Below, piece by piece: positions 1-13,750 of a DNA stretch of 64,000 bases (within the stretch, counting starts at the first letter, position 1; each line of letters starts with the position of its first letter). The notes under the pieces were generated by a model. That model saw only the letters and a program-made list of their open reading frames with translations. It was not told where the DNA came from and searched no databases. The stretch comes from Strigops habroptila (Eukaryota > Chordata > Aves > Psittaciformes > Psittacidae), in contig NC_044282.2 of the NCBI RefSeq assembly GCF_004027225.2, positions 51,924,576 through 51,988,575 on the forward strand, in the 5' to 3' direction. A program made the translations under genes and the position numbers.

Positions 1-3000
1 GAAATCTTTGAAGTAAGAAGTGACAGTCTTAACTAAAAAATAGCTAGATAAAGCTTTTTCAGTATGGTTAAAATAGTTTAAAAGCCATTATGGAAAAGTT
101 TCTGTTGAACTATGAAAACGTATGATCTATTCTACTTTGTGTACTACAGTAATGAAAATAACCCAAGTGCTCATTCTTGCTTCCATTGTCTCTAATGTAG
201 CATCTACCACTGACTTTGTTGTATGTAGTAATAATCCTTTAATCATTACCAGAATAGAACTCCAAATCTGATTTTCTCTGTACAGCTTTCCTTCAGTCAA
301 TTATTAGCAGCTGGATCCTGGTTCTTTAATTAGGCTGAAGCTAATGACTACCAGAATGAAAGCACTAAAATCTCGCGCAGCCCAACTGATGAGACAGAGA
401 CAAAGTGGCTATTCTCTTTACGAGGTGTCATTTGCTTGACATGTTTGCATGACTGGGTCTGATGTTCACAGCTGATCTGCCAGGGTGCTGCATAATTGGG
501 GTTTTAAATTATTTTAAATTATTAGAATTCCCCTGAGAGACCCCAAGCCATCCATCTGGCCAAATGCAGAATTCTCCAGAAAAGTCCTGTCAAAATAGCA
601 TCCTCATCATGCACAGAAAATACACTACACCCATATGTTTAAATTCCTAATTGTAATAATGACTCTGGCACCAAACTTTCTGGAGGATTGATGGCTAGCT
701 GAGGCTAATGGCTCTCAGCTGAATTTCAGGACACAGCTCTTCCCAAAAAGTCATTAATCTTCAGGAAATGTCCTGTGCTTCCATCAGGAGTGTTTAAATG
801 TCTCTGTATTTTCAACTAGGTTATCCATAGCATGTTTCTGAAATCAGCTGGACAGAAGTTTTCTGACCAACCTTAGAAGTTTTCATGAACTCATTTTCAC
901 AGGGCTGTTTTCTTAGGGCCCTGCCTCATGATCCTTCAATTCAACAAAGTTCTTGGTGACCTGACTGAAGACTGGCCTTTACCTAAGTTTTGAATTTCAA
1001 ACTTGACTAAAATATGAAACAGGATTTTCAAATTTAGTCAACATTGTCCCAGCTTAACTCTCACACAGGTCACTGGGTCTGTCTGAATTATAATTTAGTT
1101 TAGTTTCCCAGTTTACTCCTTGATCCTTGTCCCCTGCAGATCTATGTTGTGTTGTTAGTTTGCTCACAGTTCTCCTCTGAAATTAATCAATCATCCTGGA
1201 GAGAAAACATCTCAGACAGTTGTTGGGATGGTTAGATCTGGGAACCACTCCCAAAAGGTGATGTGGAGGAAGTTGCATTAGGTTTGGCTCTGTCCATCTT
1301 GCATAGCCTTCTAACATGTTCTACCACGCTTTGCATCAAACATGCCCTCACCCCATAGCTCAGTTCACACAGTTCACACTTCCCATTTTATGCTAAGAAA
1401 ACACAGTTCTGTCAGGCTGTAACACAGTCCTCACCATTCCTGACACTGTGAACTGAACTAAGAACCATACACAAAAAGATTGTTATGATTTGAGGTCATG
1501 GGGGAATTACATGGGGCTCAGCAGAGATGCAGGACCATGTACGGAACAGGGTTGATGCAGACAATCAGAGCTAACTTTGAGCAACATAGTCACAAACTAC
1601 CCTTCACCACTTGGACAGGGGGCCAGGAATCAGTCCCAGTATTGAACACACTTAGCAGTGCAGCCAATAATAACATTTCCTGCGAATAAAGTGTGACCAT
1701 TGCTGAACTGTTTGGAAAAATTGTCCTATCATCATTTTCACCATAAATCACTGACTGTCACACCAAACCTTCAACAATCAGAAAGCTATGCAGGGCTCTT
1801 CCTGGAGTGATTCTTTTAAAGACAGTTCAGAAAAATCAACATTTTTTTTATTCATTCTGGCATCATGGCTGTACTGCACAAATGCCCTCAAAAGCGAAGG
1901 TTGTGCCTTATTTGTCAAGGCCTTCAGGAGCACTTAGGTAAGGGATTTAAGGGGTTTAAAAGGCCATAAACCAGCAGATTTTCAAACTGAAATGTTCTGA
2001 CAAGCAAGTTTGAACATTTAAAAGAATCAGACACAACAAAAATTTAGGAGACGTTCTCGAAGAAAAATAAATGTGAACAAATGCAAATGTTAGACATTTG
2101 CTGAGAGTTTCCAAAATAGCATTTTTTTACACAGCTTTTCAAGAAAAAAGATTTGATAACAGCAGAACGTTGAATAACCTTTCCAAATACTTATACTGGC
2201 TTCGTTGTTGAACTTTGTTGCAGGGCTCTATGCTATGAATGTATAAAAGATTTACCTAAATAAGGACAGATATTAGTCTTAAGTATACCAAAATGTGGCA
2301 GAAATAAACATCACATTTGAGTTCATAAATACGCTTTTGAGTCCATCCTACTACCTAGCATTTCCCACCAAGAATATGACACCTGCAAAGGTCAATACAC
2401 TATAGACTCCCATCAGTTGTACTAGCGTAGTATTCCTTTAGTAGAAACGCTATGAAAGCATATGGCAGACCTGAGGAACTCTCTGAAACTAGATGCCAGG
2501 AAACCTGATAGTGTACTTTTTTACCCATACATTAGTTCACCCTTCAAAAAGTTTAGGGCCAACAGCAATCTCAAGAGCCAATTCTTACTCAGAAATCAGC
2601 GAGTGTTGTTAGAGCTAGGTAGGGTCACCCTGCCATAAGGGAATTTTGTGGTGAAAAATAAATACCCTCCTTTCACTGTGTGATAAATCTAAAACCTTCT
2701 CAGATTATGTTTTTCACAGAACTGTTTCACAGAAAGAAGGCACTTGAGTACTACTCTGGGAAGCCCAGCAGTGATGATTCTTTACTGATCCACATGACAA
2801 CCACCTTTGATGTCCTGCTCTTGGCATTCCTGTGAGTGGAGACAGGCTGCTCAGGTGAAAGCTGCAACCACAGGGTAGATGGTTCTCAGAGCCAAGGAGG
2901 GTTTCAGTAGAATTTCTAACCTCAGTTCCTCTCATTGTCCCCATGGAAAGATTCTGTTTTGGCAAACCAGCATTTTCCAATACAAAACTGAACAATTTTA

Positions 3001-6000
3001 CTGAACAATTCCCACTTAGCTCAACTAAATGACCAATTTGCCTCTGTGAAACACTGGAACATGGGAAAACTAATATTCCCACTGGTGATAAGGCTTTAAA
3101 ATATAAATGGGGAGATTTTTCTGTGGTTTTTAATGCATGATTCCTTACACAGTTAATGTGAAGGACAGAATATGCTGGGATATGACTTTAACTCTCAAAT
3201 ATCCAAAATATATTGTTTCATCTAATGACAACTACTTCCAGGTATCTTTATTTTTTCAACATTTCTTAATACGTTGTCCAAAATTATAGGTTCGTTATGG
3301 ACATTTAACCATTTGGGTCTTATCTCAAAACGCATTGAAGAAAAGATGAATTCGTTAAAACTACAGAATGGCCAATTTTAAGGGGATTACCGCTATCAGA
3401 AAGAGTAATCCATGGTTTACAACAGCAATATTATTTTTTAAAGCTGGTGGATGGAGCAGCTGCTTTGTAAAGTTATTAATTTCCTGTAAAGAATACTGAA
3501 TGCTTAGCAATCAGAATGCAAGGCAGGATGTAAGTATACAATCCTGTATGTGCACCTTTTATACATTAATTCTGCATGGAACTCCCTTCCCTGATCATTT
3601 TGAAAATGATCAATATTGGTTCTGCTATCTGGACCAAAGACAATATCCACAGGCACAAAAATAAACTCTGTATCTATCTGTTAGAAAATGGTAAGGCACA
3701 ATAACAGCTGGTTTTAAGGACAGATATTTGCAGAATTTCAAGTAGGCTGATTCTCAGAGTCGTCACAACTGCAGGTGGCAGCCATCCCACGTGAGTATGT
3801 AATTCTTCTCCCATGGGCAAAGATGCATGTTTTTGAATGAGAGACCTTTGAATGTTTCAGGAAGTCAACTTGTTCTCACATCTGGCTCAAATGCAAACTC
3901 AGGCCCTGTTCTTCCCTCAGACGGTGGACAGGCTGTGCTCACTTATCCCTGCAAGCTCTCATTTACTGCCTTTACATAAAACTGATGGCATGGTTTTGTT
4001 CTTGGAGCTCCTATGTGTGCAGGGGTTACCATATACCTGGATTTCTCTTGAGTGACCTAGTTTTTTTCTGCTCAAAAATTCATCTGAGAGATATTTCAAG
4101 CTTCTGAGACTTGCCAGAATCGCCTGCCAGGCAAATCTCCTTTGCTGGTGGAATTCAACCCCAGGTGACATTCAGATGTGTGCACCTCTTGCTATGATGT
4201 GTGTAGTAAACCAAATACATTCCGAATACCTTCAGATTTTCTGCATATCCACGCACTGTCTGTGCAGCACATGGGCATTATTTCTGGGCAGGAAATCATG
4301 GAGGGAAATTTGGTAACCCTGCCTACCTACACTGTGAACCAGAGCTAATTTTTTCCCCATGGTCTTTAGTGAACATAACCATGTCCTTCATCCAAAATAG
4401 TTTCCATGTTTCATTTACAATAAAATCTAAAACAGTCTTTACCATCAGCAGCATCCGCTGTCTCCCTCATATTGCACTTCTCCTTTATAGAGTAGTGAGT
4501 GAATATTTTTGGGCATATATGTGCATTTAAATTGCACATGTCACTCATTCCCTCTCATTCTTTTGCTAGAGGATTGTTGCCAGCTGCCTACATCCACAAG
4601 TGTAACAGACACAAGGAAGGAAACAAAAGTCTTAAATTTACTTGGAATTGAGGAAAGCAATCTTCCTACATGTTCTGCTGAGAGATTTGTCCTTCAACCT
4701 GATGATAATGAAACAGTTACAGGAAAGTTACCTTACCTTGCTTTACCTTCCCACCTGTTAATGGTCACTGCTCTCCTTTTCTTCTAAGCAGTGCGTTTAA
4801 GCAGTATTGGAGATAGACAGTAGGAGAAAATGGAAATTGGCTCAATAATTCCAAGACCAAAAGACACAAAGTCCTAAACCCTCCTTATCTCCCATGCTGC
4901 TCAAGACAGGGGTGTTCTTTCCTGTAGAGCAGGAGCAATGAGAGTGAATGAGACCCCACTGTGGCAAAATGGCAGATGGAGAAAGCACTTAGATGTAGAA
5001 GTCAAAAGTGTCATGTTCACGTACAAGAGCCTTGAGGTCTTTGTTCAAAACAGAACTCAACATTCTGGGGAAGTCTGAATACTGTTTAAGGCATGAAGGG
5101 ATTTACAGTTTGTTTTATATCTTTTTTTTCCAACTGCAGTGTCCTTTTAGGCTAAGGAGCATATGTAGGCTACCTTGCCAACAAGTGTTTATGGTTTGTA
5201 TGGGACAGACTTCTGTTTAAATAGAGAAAAAAAAGTGTTAATTGAAGCTGTATTTCTATTGAAAATGATGGTTTTGAATAAGGCAACCTGCTGGAGCAAG
5301 CACTCACTCCCTAGCCCAATTTAGCCCATTAAACCACAAACCCTAAGAAGCTTGGGCCAGATTTCCCAGTGTGTTCCAACTCCTGAGAGTTACTGGAACC
5401 ATTCAAAGGTGCTGGACTTCAGCCAGATGTGTCCAGCTGAGAGCTCCTTGCAGTGTGGGAGCCTTCAGTATGCACAAAGGCAGCACCGATGGCTCCTTGG
5501 TTCCTGCACTGCCACCCCCTGCTCCTACCTCATTTGGCCCTGGCGCAGGGGTAATGTCACAGGGAGGGAGAGAATCCTGCTGGCTGTGCTGATCTGACAC
5601 GCAGGCCTGCAAGAATCAAAAATAGCAGGAGGAAACCAGAGCAATACACGAACCCTGGTACAAAACCAAATAGTAGGGAACTTTGGCAGCTTTCATTCAC
5701 CAAAGTCATGCTGAGCGGAAGCACAGGAAAACAGAGCCCTAATATTTTAGGCCACATTATTCCAGTCACCAAGGAAACTCAAATTTTACGTTCTTTTATG
5801 GGTTTTTATCTTAGTTCCTAAAACCGCATTCCAATAAATTAACTTCAGAGACAAATCCAAGGCTGGCTGTAGAAGAAACGAGGTGGGCAAAATTCAGCTC
5901 GTAGGCTGAGACACCTCAGTGTAAGCATCTCCATGGACATCTAGTTGTCACCACCAATAGAGGCTAGAGAGCTAGTAATTTCATCCTGAAACAGACATGA

Positions 6001-7988
6001 AAGATGTGATTCAGTTGTCTAAATGCAGACATAACAGGGTCATTTTAGATGCCCTACCATATCTCTCAGGCCTCCAGATGCTGTGCTAGAAAGGTATTAG
6101 TCACCCATGGGCACTGTGCCTGTGTACTAATTTGTGCTAATGCCTTAGAGGCCCTGAGACATTTTAACAGCACTAAATGCCTAACAGCAGGCAAATTACT
6201 CCAGTCCATAGTGGATGGCCAGACAAGTTTTTCTCTTAGCTACCTAGGAGAATAAGAGAATACTACCTCTATTGACTCTGACTCTGTTGACTACTGACTA
6301 AAGTCCGAGATTATATATCAAGCATGTCCACAGTTTCTACAAGTAGAAATCAGTTTAAGGGAAAGTTTCAGTTCCTTACACATAGGGGACTAGTATTATT
6401 TCTTATGACCTAACATTTTCCACCAGCTTCCAGATGCACCTCCTGAAGACTGTAGGTCCCCTTTATGTCCTGTATCATATCTGCCAGCCCTGTAAGAATT
6501 TCTTGGATTTCCTGAAACGTCTCAAATGGCACTTGGCACTTTTATTTCTGCAATTGAATTGATCCATAAGGCTCTTTAACTGGAACTGAACCCCAGAGAT
6601 AAATTTAAGTATCTCAAATTTATTCTTGCCTGAGATGACCAAATGGATTTTTCCTGCATTTTAATGGGATGGTTCCAGAGGAGACACTAAGCATTGCTTA
6701 TTCTCAAGTATTTTTGAATGTCCTTGTGTTTCCTAGAGAACATCTGGCAGTGCCCATTCACACCATCTCTGATGGTAATAAGATAGTTGCAGCTGTGACA
6801 CAGTCACTCCAAACAGCTTTATGTCAGGCCAAAGACCACCATGACTACATCTGCAGTAACATCACCCATTTTTCAGGATAAACTATTTCATGTTCCAGGA
6901 GGTGTTGAAATACTGCAGAAGATCACAGAAAACACTCTACATGAAAGAACCAAACGTGTCCACAGTAGTTCAGGATGGAAATAGTGAATTGCAAGAGCAA
7001 AACACCTTTCTCATGAGGAAGCAGGCTGGGATAGAGAATCTTTATTGTATTACGTCAACTGATGAAACAAATGCAAGCATCTCCCCTTGACACCTCTGTT
7101 TCCAATTTTGCCTTGAAAAACAAAATTCCGTCCCCCCCTACCCCAACTCATAGGGCAAATAAACATCCTATAACACCATGCCCATAGCTATCATTACAAA
7201 AATGCCTGAATCAGAAGTGCACTTCTAAAATGAGAATGGAATTTATTGTAGCCTTGGCAGTAAAACATCTCTGCTAATCTAACTTGTCAGCCTTCTAGGG
7301 CTGCAACACTCAAGTCCACTTAGATGAAAAGATACATGAAAAGTCTTTGCAAGTAAAATGAGATTGGAAATGTGAAAGAATATTCAGCATAATAAGTAAA
7401 GTGAAGGAGAGATCTGAAGGAGCAAATTTTTGGATGGGAAAATGTATTTCTAAAATGAAGAGGAATATCTCAGAAGTATTGCTTTTCCTCTGATTAATTC
7501 TTCAGGGAATGCTGCTGCTGAACTTCAGAGGATTCTTCTCTAATGCTGTGGGGTTTTTTAATTTTATTTTATTTTTTAAAAGTGGACCTATTCAAGAATT
7601 CTTTTCAGGTCTAAGAATCAATCTTTACTTGAAATTTAATCAAAATCAGATTTGCCCATGCTAGTTTTTGTATCTTTTTGTGCCTCTGAAAGGTTGTTAC
7701 TGGGACTGCAGTAGGAACCTTTGATCCTTTTAGAAACAGGAACTTCGTCAAAGAGGAGATTTGTTTTTCTGACATGCAGAGATGGTAACTGTGGCATGTT
7801 GTGTGGATCTGAACCATAGGGTTGAAGGAAGGCACAGGCTGTGCCACACGTGTGATTTTTCAGATGCACACTCTGTGTGCACCTTTGTTTGCAGAGGGCT
7901 TCATAGTGCCTACATTCCCAGCCCTGTTGAACATCATTGTTTAAACCATACAGTTTCAGACATTGTCTGAAGACAAGACTATCATGAC
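1..7988. other. AT-rich non-coding DNA
   Basis: I see no exon, RNA gene or recognisable transposon on either strand. The longest frame (122 codons, minus, 2714-3082) has no protein character. This belongs to the long stretch downstream of RDH14. Confidence 0.6.
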
Positions 7989-8009
7989 AAAAAAAAAAAA
8001 AAAAAAAAA
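7989..8009 (+). repeat. A homopolymer, 21 bases
   Basis: A 21-A run followed by a purine-rich stretch. The preceding 200 bases show no recognisable retrotransposed gene. Shorter runs occur at 12255-12269 (15 T), 12525-12539 (15 A) and 31097-31109 (13 A). Confidence 0.9.
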
Positions 8010-8109
8010 GGAGGAAAAAGAAAAATATTATCTAAAAAATCCTTGTCCTCTTTTTTCCAGAAGGATAATAATATTTTCTTAACTTACATCACTAGTCATT
8101 ATCTGTAAC

Positions 8110-8420
8110 CTGGCCCCCTCGCCATAACCCCCCCCACCCTTCTCACAGCCTAGAACCCCATTTCATACTCCCTGGGATCCTTAGCCCCTGCCCCAGCAAT
8201 GCTGGAACACTGCTGGTCTCCAGCTCCTATCAGCCCCTGTGTCCCCCAGCTGCCCTGTGCCTGGATGGGTGTAGGATGGGACAGGCTGTCAGGTCCCCTG
8301 CTGCCTTGGGGACCCTCTGCTGCTCCCAGTCCCCACCCCAGGGAGCCCCCGTCCCTGCTGCGCCCTCACACACAGGCACAGAACCAGAGCCACAAGCCAG
8401 AGCAAATCACACAACCAGTT
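8110..8420. other. GC-rich patch of unknown origin
   Basis: A C-rich block in AT-rich surroundings, with runs such as 'aaccccccccaccc' and few CpGs. It starts about 100 bases after a 21-A run. Short frames through it are proline-rich because of base composition. It may be an unrecognised repeat or a local C-rich expansion. Confidence 0.4.
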
Positions 8421-11400
8421 TTCCAAAAGCCCTGGCATCTGCCATACCTGGTGTTGCCCTGAGTTAGTAATTTCCTGTGTTCGGTATTAATGGGAATGGC
8501 TCCTTAATCCTTCAAAGCATTAAATATACCAAATATTTTGACTGCAGCAAGTATTACTATTAATAAATGGCAGGGAACAGTGGGTTTCCCGTGTACATAT
8601 GCCCCTCTGATGAGGTACACATAACATGTGGCTCCTAATACCAAAGATGGTGTAATCCTTCACTTGTCAGCACCACGCTAAAGGTCAGTCTGTTTTTTCT
8701 CACTTTACAAACTTCCATCTGTCAAGGGATGCTTAATTCACAGCTTATTCTCACATCTACCCCAAGGCTGTCTAAATTTAAAAACAGCCATTTGTTTATC
8801 ATGTTCTGTTTAAAAAAGGAGATTTTTTTTCAAGTTTGTCACAAGAAAAGACTGAGAGGAATCTTTTAACATAAAATCTAAAAGTATGACTATAGTCTTT
8901 TGTGTGATTGTAAAAGCTGATGATCCCATAAACTGAACTAAGAATCTTTGTATTTAGAAGACATAGGACATTGCTGATGTTCTCCATGAAATGACACCTT
9001 GCTCACCAGCTAGTTCTCTATCTAGTAGGGTAAATATGTGTCAAGGCAGTTCAATCAAATCAACAGGCAACAGGATTGGGGCATACGAAGCATTATATAT
9101 ACATCTACTTAGATACAGACAAACACACATTTTAGGAAAAAAGTCATTGGCAATGAAATAGAAAATGGCACTTGCTTAATAAACCACTCGAGCAGAGGCA
9201 TAAATTTTGAGCACCCAAGAAGCTGACAATAGCTTACTGTTGACGTCTTGCTCCAGTAGCTTGATGAACTTTGTAGTCTCTGTTACATGGCACATTCACT
9301 TACTTTTGCAATTTGTGTTTAAACACAGAGTTATCACATATTAGTGAAATAAATTATGTTGTAATGACAATGATAAGTAGATTACCTATACTGTAAGTGG
9401 CTAAAGCAAAGGGAAATTTTTAAATCAAAGTGTGCTCATGGTGGTACTTGCCATATAAAACTTCCTAATAAGTTTAGTTTCAGAACAAACGTGGCAGTGA
9501 CTTTTTAGTTAACTGACATCTGGCACATCTCTCTTTTCACATAATCCAGTGTGCAGATGCCAAATTGAACATGTTTGGGTTTTGAGGTTTTCTCTCTTTA
9601 TTTGAGGAGGAAAAAATATATAAAAGGACCTGAGCGAGATTCAAAGGCTGTGGCTGTAAACTGAACAGTGTGAGGTGATGGGCAGGGTATTGCATGATTA
9701 TTGCTAAAGTTGCTTAATCCCTAGAATAGTCAATGGCATAGATTAAGCACAGTTTAGGCACTGGCCAACTAGGACCCTCCCAAATAATTCCTGGGCACAG
9801 CTTGAGGGCTGGGACAATCCGGGGACTATTCCTAAAAGCCTTTGTGGGTGTAAACTTGCTTTGAAGGTTACAAGAGTTTAACATTCTTAGACAGGCCCGT
9901 TGCCATCCAAGTCAGAGCACACTTTTCAGGTTACAAGGTAAGTGTATCTTAGGTGTCCTTAAAGGAATGAAGTGGTAGTAAGGTGCTATATATCCAAGAA
10001 GCCTTCAAGATTTAGCTAAATTGACATGCAATAAAACAATGTTAGATGCACTGACTCCCAGCTTTCTGTCTCCACAAAACATGAGCATATATGAGCTTTG
10101 TAGTCCAGTAAGGGAACAGACTTGAGCGATTTAGGACTTCCTGAAAATTCCCAGATACATGGGCTGTACTGAAAGGACACACTGGTGGCTCCTACTCGTC
10201 AAGCTAAAAGAGACTCTCTATCATTGCAACAGCCTGAGCCACCCATTAGCCACTTTTTCTTAAGTAAATTTTCAAAAGTGAGGAGAAATAAGTAAAAGTT
10301 GTTTTCTTCATGGTTTAATTGTCCTTTCTGAAGTTATATGAGGCCTCAAATAGTCCACACTCTAGTCCTTGATAGTCACTGTATGCACAACATGTCCTGC
10401 AGCAAAGCTAAAGCACCAAATCTGGCTAAACTATAGGGTATTATAAAAGTTTTCTGCAAAATTCCTTCAAGCAAATTAGTTGGTAAAAGTTAGCAAAAGC
10501 TTCATGAAAAAGTCTACATCAAATATTGCTTGCTGAAATTATGTATATAGTTTTTCATATACAGCCTTTCCTCTGTAGCTTCTGATGTAAAATATTCATT
10601 ACTTCTCAAGTGAGCTGACCAGGGGAGCTCACCTGAGCATTGGAAGATATCAAGACTAAAGCCAGGCTCTGACAGCTCAGTACTGTAGAAAATCTGCAAA
10701 ACTTGTCACACCTGATACACCAGAGCAGCTGAGCTGCTTAAATTGTACTCATCATGCTTGACTTCGTATGTTCAGTAGGCACCCTGATTACTGCAGCCTA
10801 AATCAAAACTGGGTGGTTGTAAACCTGAAAAGCAAAATAGAGACCTTTATTGCTAACGTACTGGTACAAAGAGCCATTCATAGAAAGTGCTGCCAGCACC
10901 GAAATGGAGCACAGCTGCTTTTGCGAAAGTTCACCTGAATCCTTTCTCTCTTTGCTGTTTATCGTATTCTAACCTCTATCATATCCTCACAAACACCCAC
11001 AGTTATCTACAAAACAACACCCTGTACAGGAGCAGGCCCTCTTTTGTATTACTGAACTGTCAAGAAAAACCTTGTGATTCGACTTTTTATAGTCACTATG
11101 ACTTGACCCAGCTGAGAAGAAAGGAAAACACAGTGACCAAGAAATATACTGAGTTGCAGTCATCATCAGAAGCTTCCATTAGTCATGGGCAGAACTACAG
11201 CAAAATAAGGAACATCTTTTTTAGGTTCTCTTTGTTTAAATCTCCTAGGAGACTTATACAGCTCTGATGTATATCATGAACCTAGAAGATATACTTTTAA
11301 GGACTCACCCCATCTGAAATTGAGCAAACATATAAAAATAAATAAAATAAAGCTGGCCTATGTTAAGTGTAAATGCTACAACAATGTAAACTGCATGCTA

Positions 11401-13611
11401 AAGAGTTTTCTTTTTAAAATAAAAGCCAAACCCCTTCTCTCTTTCCATTGTTTGCAGTATCTTCTAAAGTTAGAAACAAAATACTCTCTCTGCTGACTTC
11501 ATCCTTCCCACTTGGCAACTGCTGGTGTTTCTGTCTTCTCATTGGAGTGCTACCAAATAAGCCCATTTCACATTTTTTTGCTTTTGCATTGGGGATCATT
11601 AGTAGTAAAGCTGTTATTCCTGCACTCATTTAGCGATGCCACTTTCAAACAAAAGGACCTGAGTTCTTTCTGCTGGGCTACATTGCTATGGAAGAATGAA
11701 TCTGTATCTGTCAACCTGCTTCATATCCTGTGCCTGCTCAGCTCTTTGAGATGCTGCACAGGCTGCCATTCCTCTGCATCTTCCTGGCAATTATAGTGGT
11801 CACCAGGTGGCTTTATCCTCTTCTGCCTCAGCCTGTATTTGTTTATTTTCTGCACCAAAAAAAATCTGGTGTGGAAGATTGTCCTGAGTCTATTTCTCTT
11901 TAAAGGTGTCCGTAAGCATGGTATTGCCGGTCCTGAAAATTAAGATGGAGCTAAAGGAATTTATTGCAGCTGAATGTGTGAGCTAGTATTTTAGCTTTTT
12001 AGAGGTTAAATTCAGTTCTATGAAGACGATAAGCGCAAGGGTTATATCGTGTCTACTTCATACACTCAAAAGTACTGGTGCAATTTGCTATGGTAACATT
12101 TTTTCCCGGTGTGTTGCAAATGAGTACAGTATGAAAAGAAGCTGAATCTTCACCCTGCGTCTCTAAATTCAACCTCAGTGTAATTTCTTTCAAAAATAGT
12201 ATCATTATGCATTCTTCTTTACGTATAATCTTGTGAAGCAGGGAATGGAGCTGATTTTTTTTTTTTTTTCCTTTTTCTTATGAATAGTGATTTGTCAAAC
12301 TTGAAACTTCACAAGAAGATGTTTATTATTTCCAAGTAATTTTCATTGGCAAGCTCTACCATGTCAAGGATGAATTGTGTGTTCAAATCCAGTATGAGGT
12401 CTATGAGATCTGTATTATAAAAGCCAGTCACTCCGCTCAGTACAGGATATTTTTCTTTAATTCTAGCTAAACACTTAAATCACAATGTTGTCTATTATTC
12501 TGGTGGCCCTCTCTCATTTGGAGGAAAAAAAAAAAAAAATTGCATGCCTTGGTTTCCTCCTGCATGAGGATAAAAATGAATGTGAAAACCTTGTCATTTT
12601 TTTCCTGAAATAACATTCCTGTTTTCTGACGAGCTCTGTTTTTAAAAGCCAACTTTATAAAACAAACAAAAATCTTCATTGCTGCCTAAAGTTGCACAGC
12701 AAACAAGACTTAGCTTTCGGAAATACGTTACAGAAAGGTGTTGTATTATGGAGTTTAGCAATGCCGTTAAAAGAATTTAAGCTCTCCTTTTGGAAGAGAT
12801 TGCCCAATGCTTGAAAATATTGCATTGCAAGCCAACACCAGCCTCAAAAAAAGTTTTTTTTTTAATTTATTTACAAGTGTCTAAAAACCCACAGCCCCCA
12901 CAAAAGTCCCTAATCCCAGCAATTTGATACTGACTACATACTTTCTGCAGTGCAACAACCCAATAGAGTGTTATACAGATGTTAACATCACACACTTCTG
13001 TATTAGCAGTGATAGATCAGGGCACTGGCAACGCGTACTGCTCTGCTTGAACAAAAGTTATCTTCCAAGGCTCTGAATAGGTGCAGGAGAATGAAATCGG
13101 TTCTACACACAGACTGAAGAAAAATGAGTTTGGATCACTGTAAAGTAATTACTTATGTTTTTCGAGGGATGAAGAATTATTAGACTGTTAAATAACACAC
13201 TTACTTATACACGAAAACAATGAATATTGATCTCTTTCTCTTTCAAATTAGTTGCCTTTCCCCATTCTTCCAAAGCATTGATGTTCTGTAACAGCTGTTT
13301 TAGAACAAAACTGGAAAATGGGCCAACGTCCGTTTTTCTGAGGCAGCAGAGATTGTACTGGACTTTTGGTTGGTTGGTTGGTTTTGCCCCAGTCTTTTGT
13401 CTCTGGTCAAGAAACTAATTCAACTAAAACCAAGAAATGTATTTTTACATATATTTATATGTTCTCAATGAAATAAGAAATAGAATGAAAATCCTATATC
13501 ATCTCACATCAAGTACCAAAATATTTATTTATTTTGCATTAAATAAATGCTGTGTACCAGTTCAGATGTTAGGCGGCCCAATACTGCTGGTCAGAAGATG
13601 TCGTAAGCAGT
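8421..13611. other. AT-rich non-coding DNA
   Basis: Nothing recognisable except the 15-base homopolymers and the TTGG run listed separately. A 126-codon plus frame at 10887-11267 has random-looking composition. Confidence 0.6.
13366..13381 (+). repeat. (TTGG)4 microsatellite
   Basis: Four perfect TTGG units. Other minor simple repeats are an ATT run near 43140-43158, AAC near 30612-30625, and a short CA run near 54130-54142. Confidence 0.85.
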
Positions 13612-13750
13612 ACTATTCTCATTTGTATTTGGGAAAGTAGACTTATATTCAGTCACTTGCCCAGGGCAACATAAATGTTCAGAAACCACCTGCAAAGAAT
13701 AAGCAGAATAAACCAGAATTACAGAGAGGAGTCCCTGGCTCCCAGCCAAG
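13612..13750 (-). repeat. MIR-type ancient SINE fossil
   Basis: The plus strand shows, in order, 'ctattctcatttgtatttggg', 'gtcacttgcccagggcaac', and 'gtccctggctcccagcc'. This order is that of the reverse complement of an amniote MIR-type SINE, with its 'tcacttgcccaaggtcac' core. The middle (about 13690-13715) is disrupted. The assignment rests on a remembered consensus. Confidence 0.5.
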
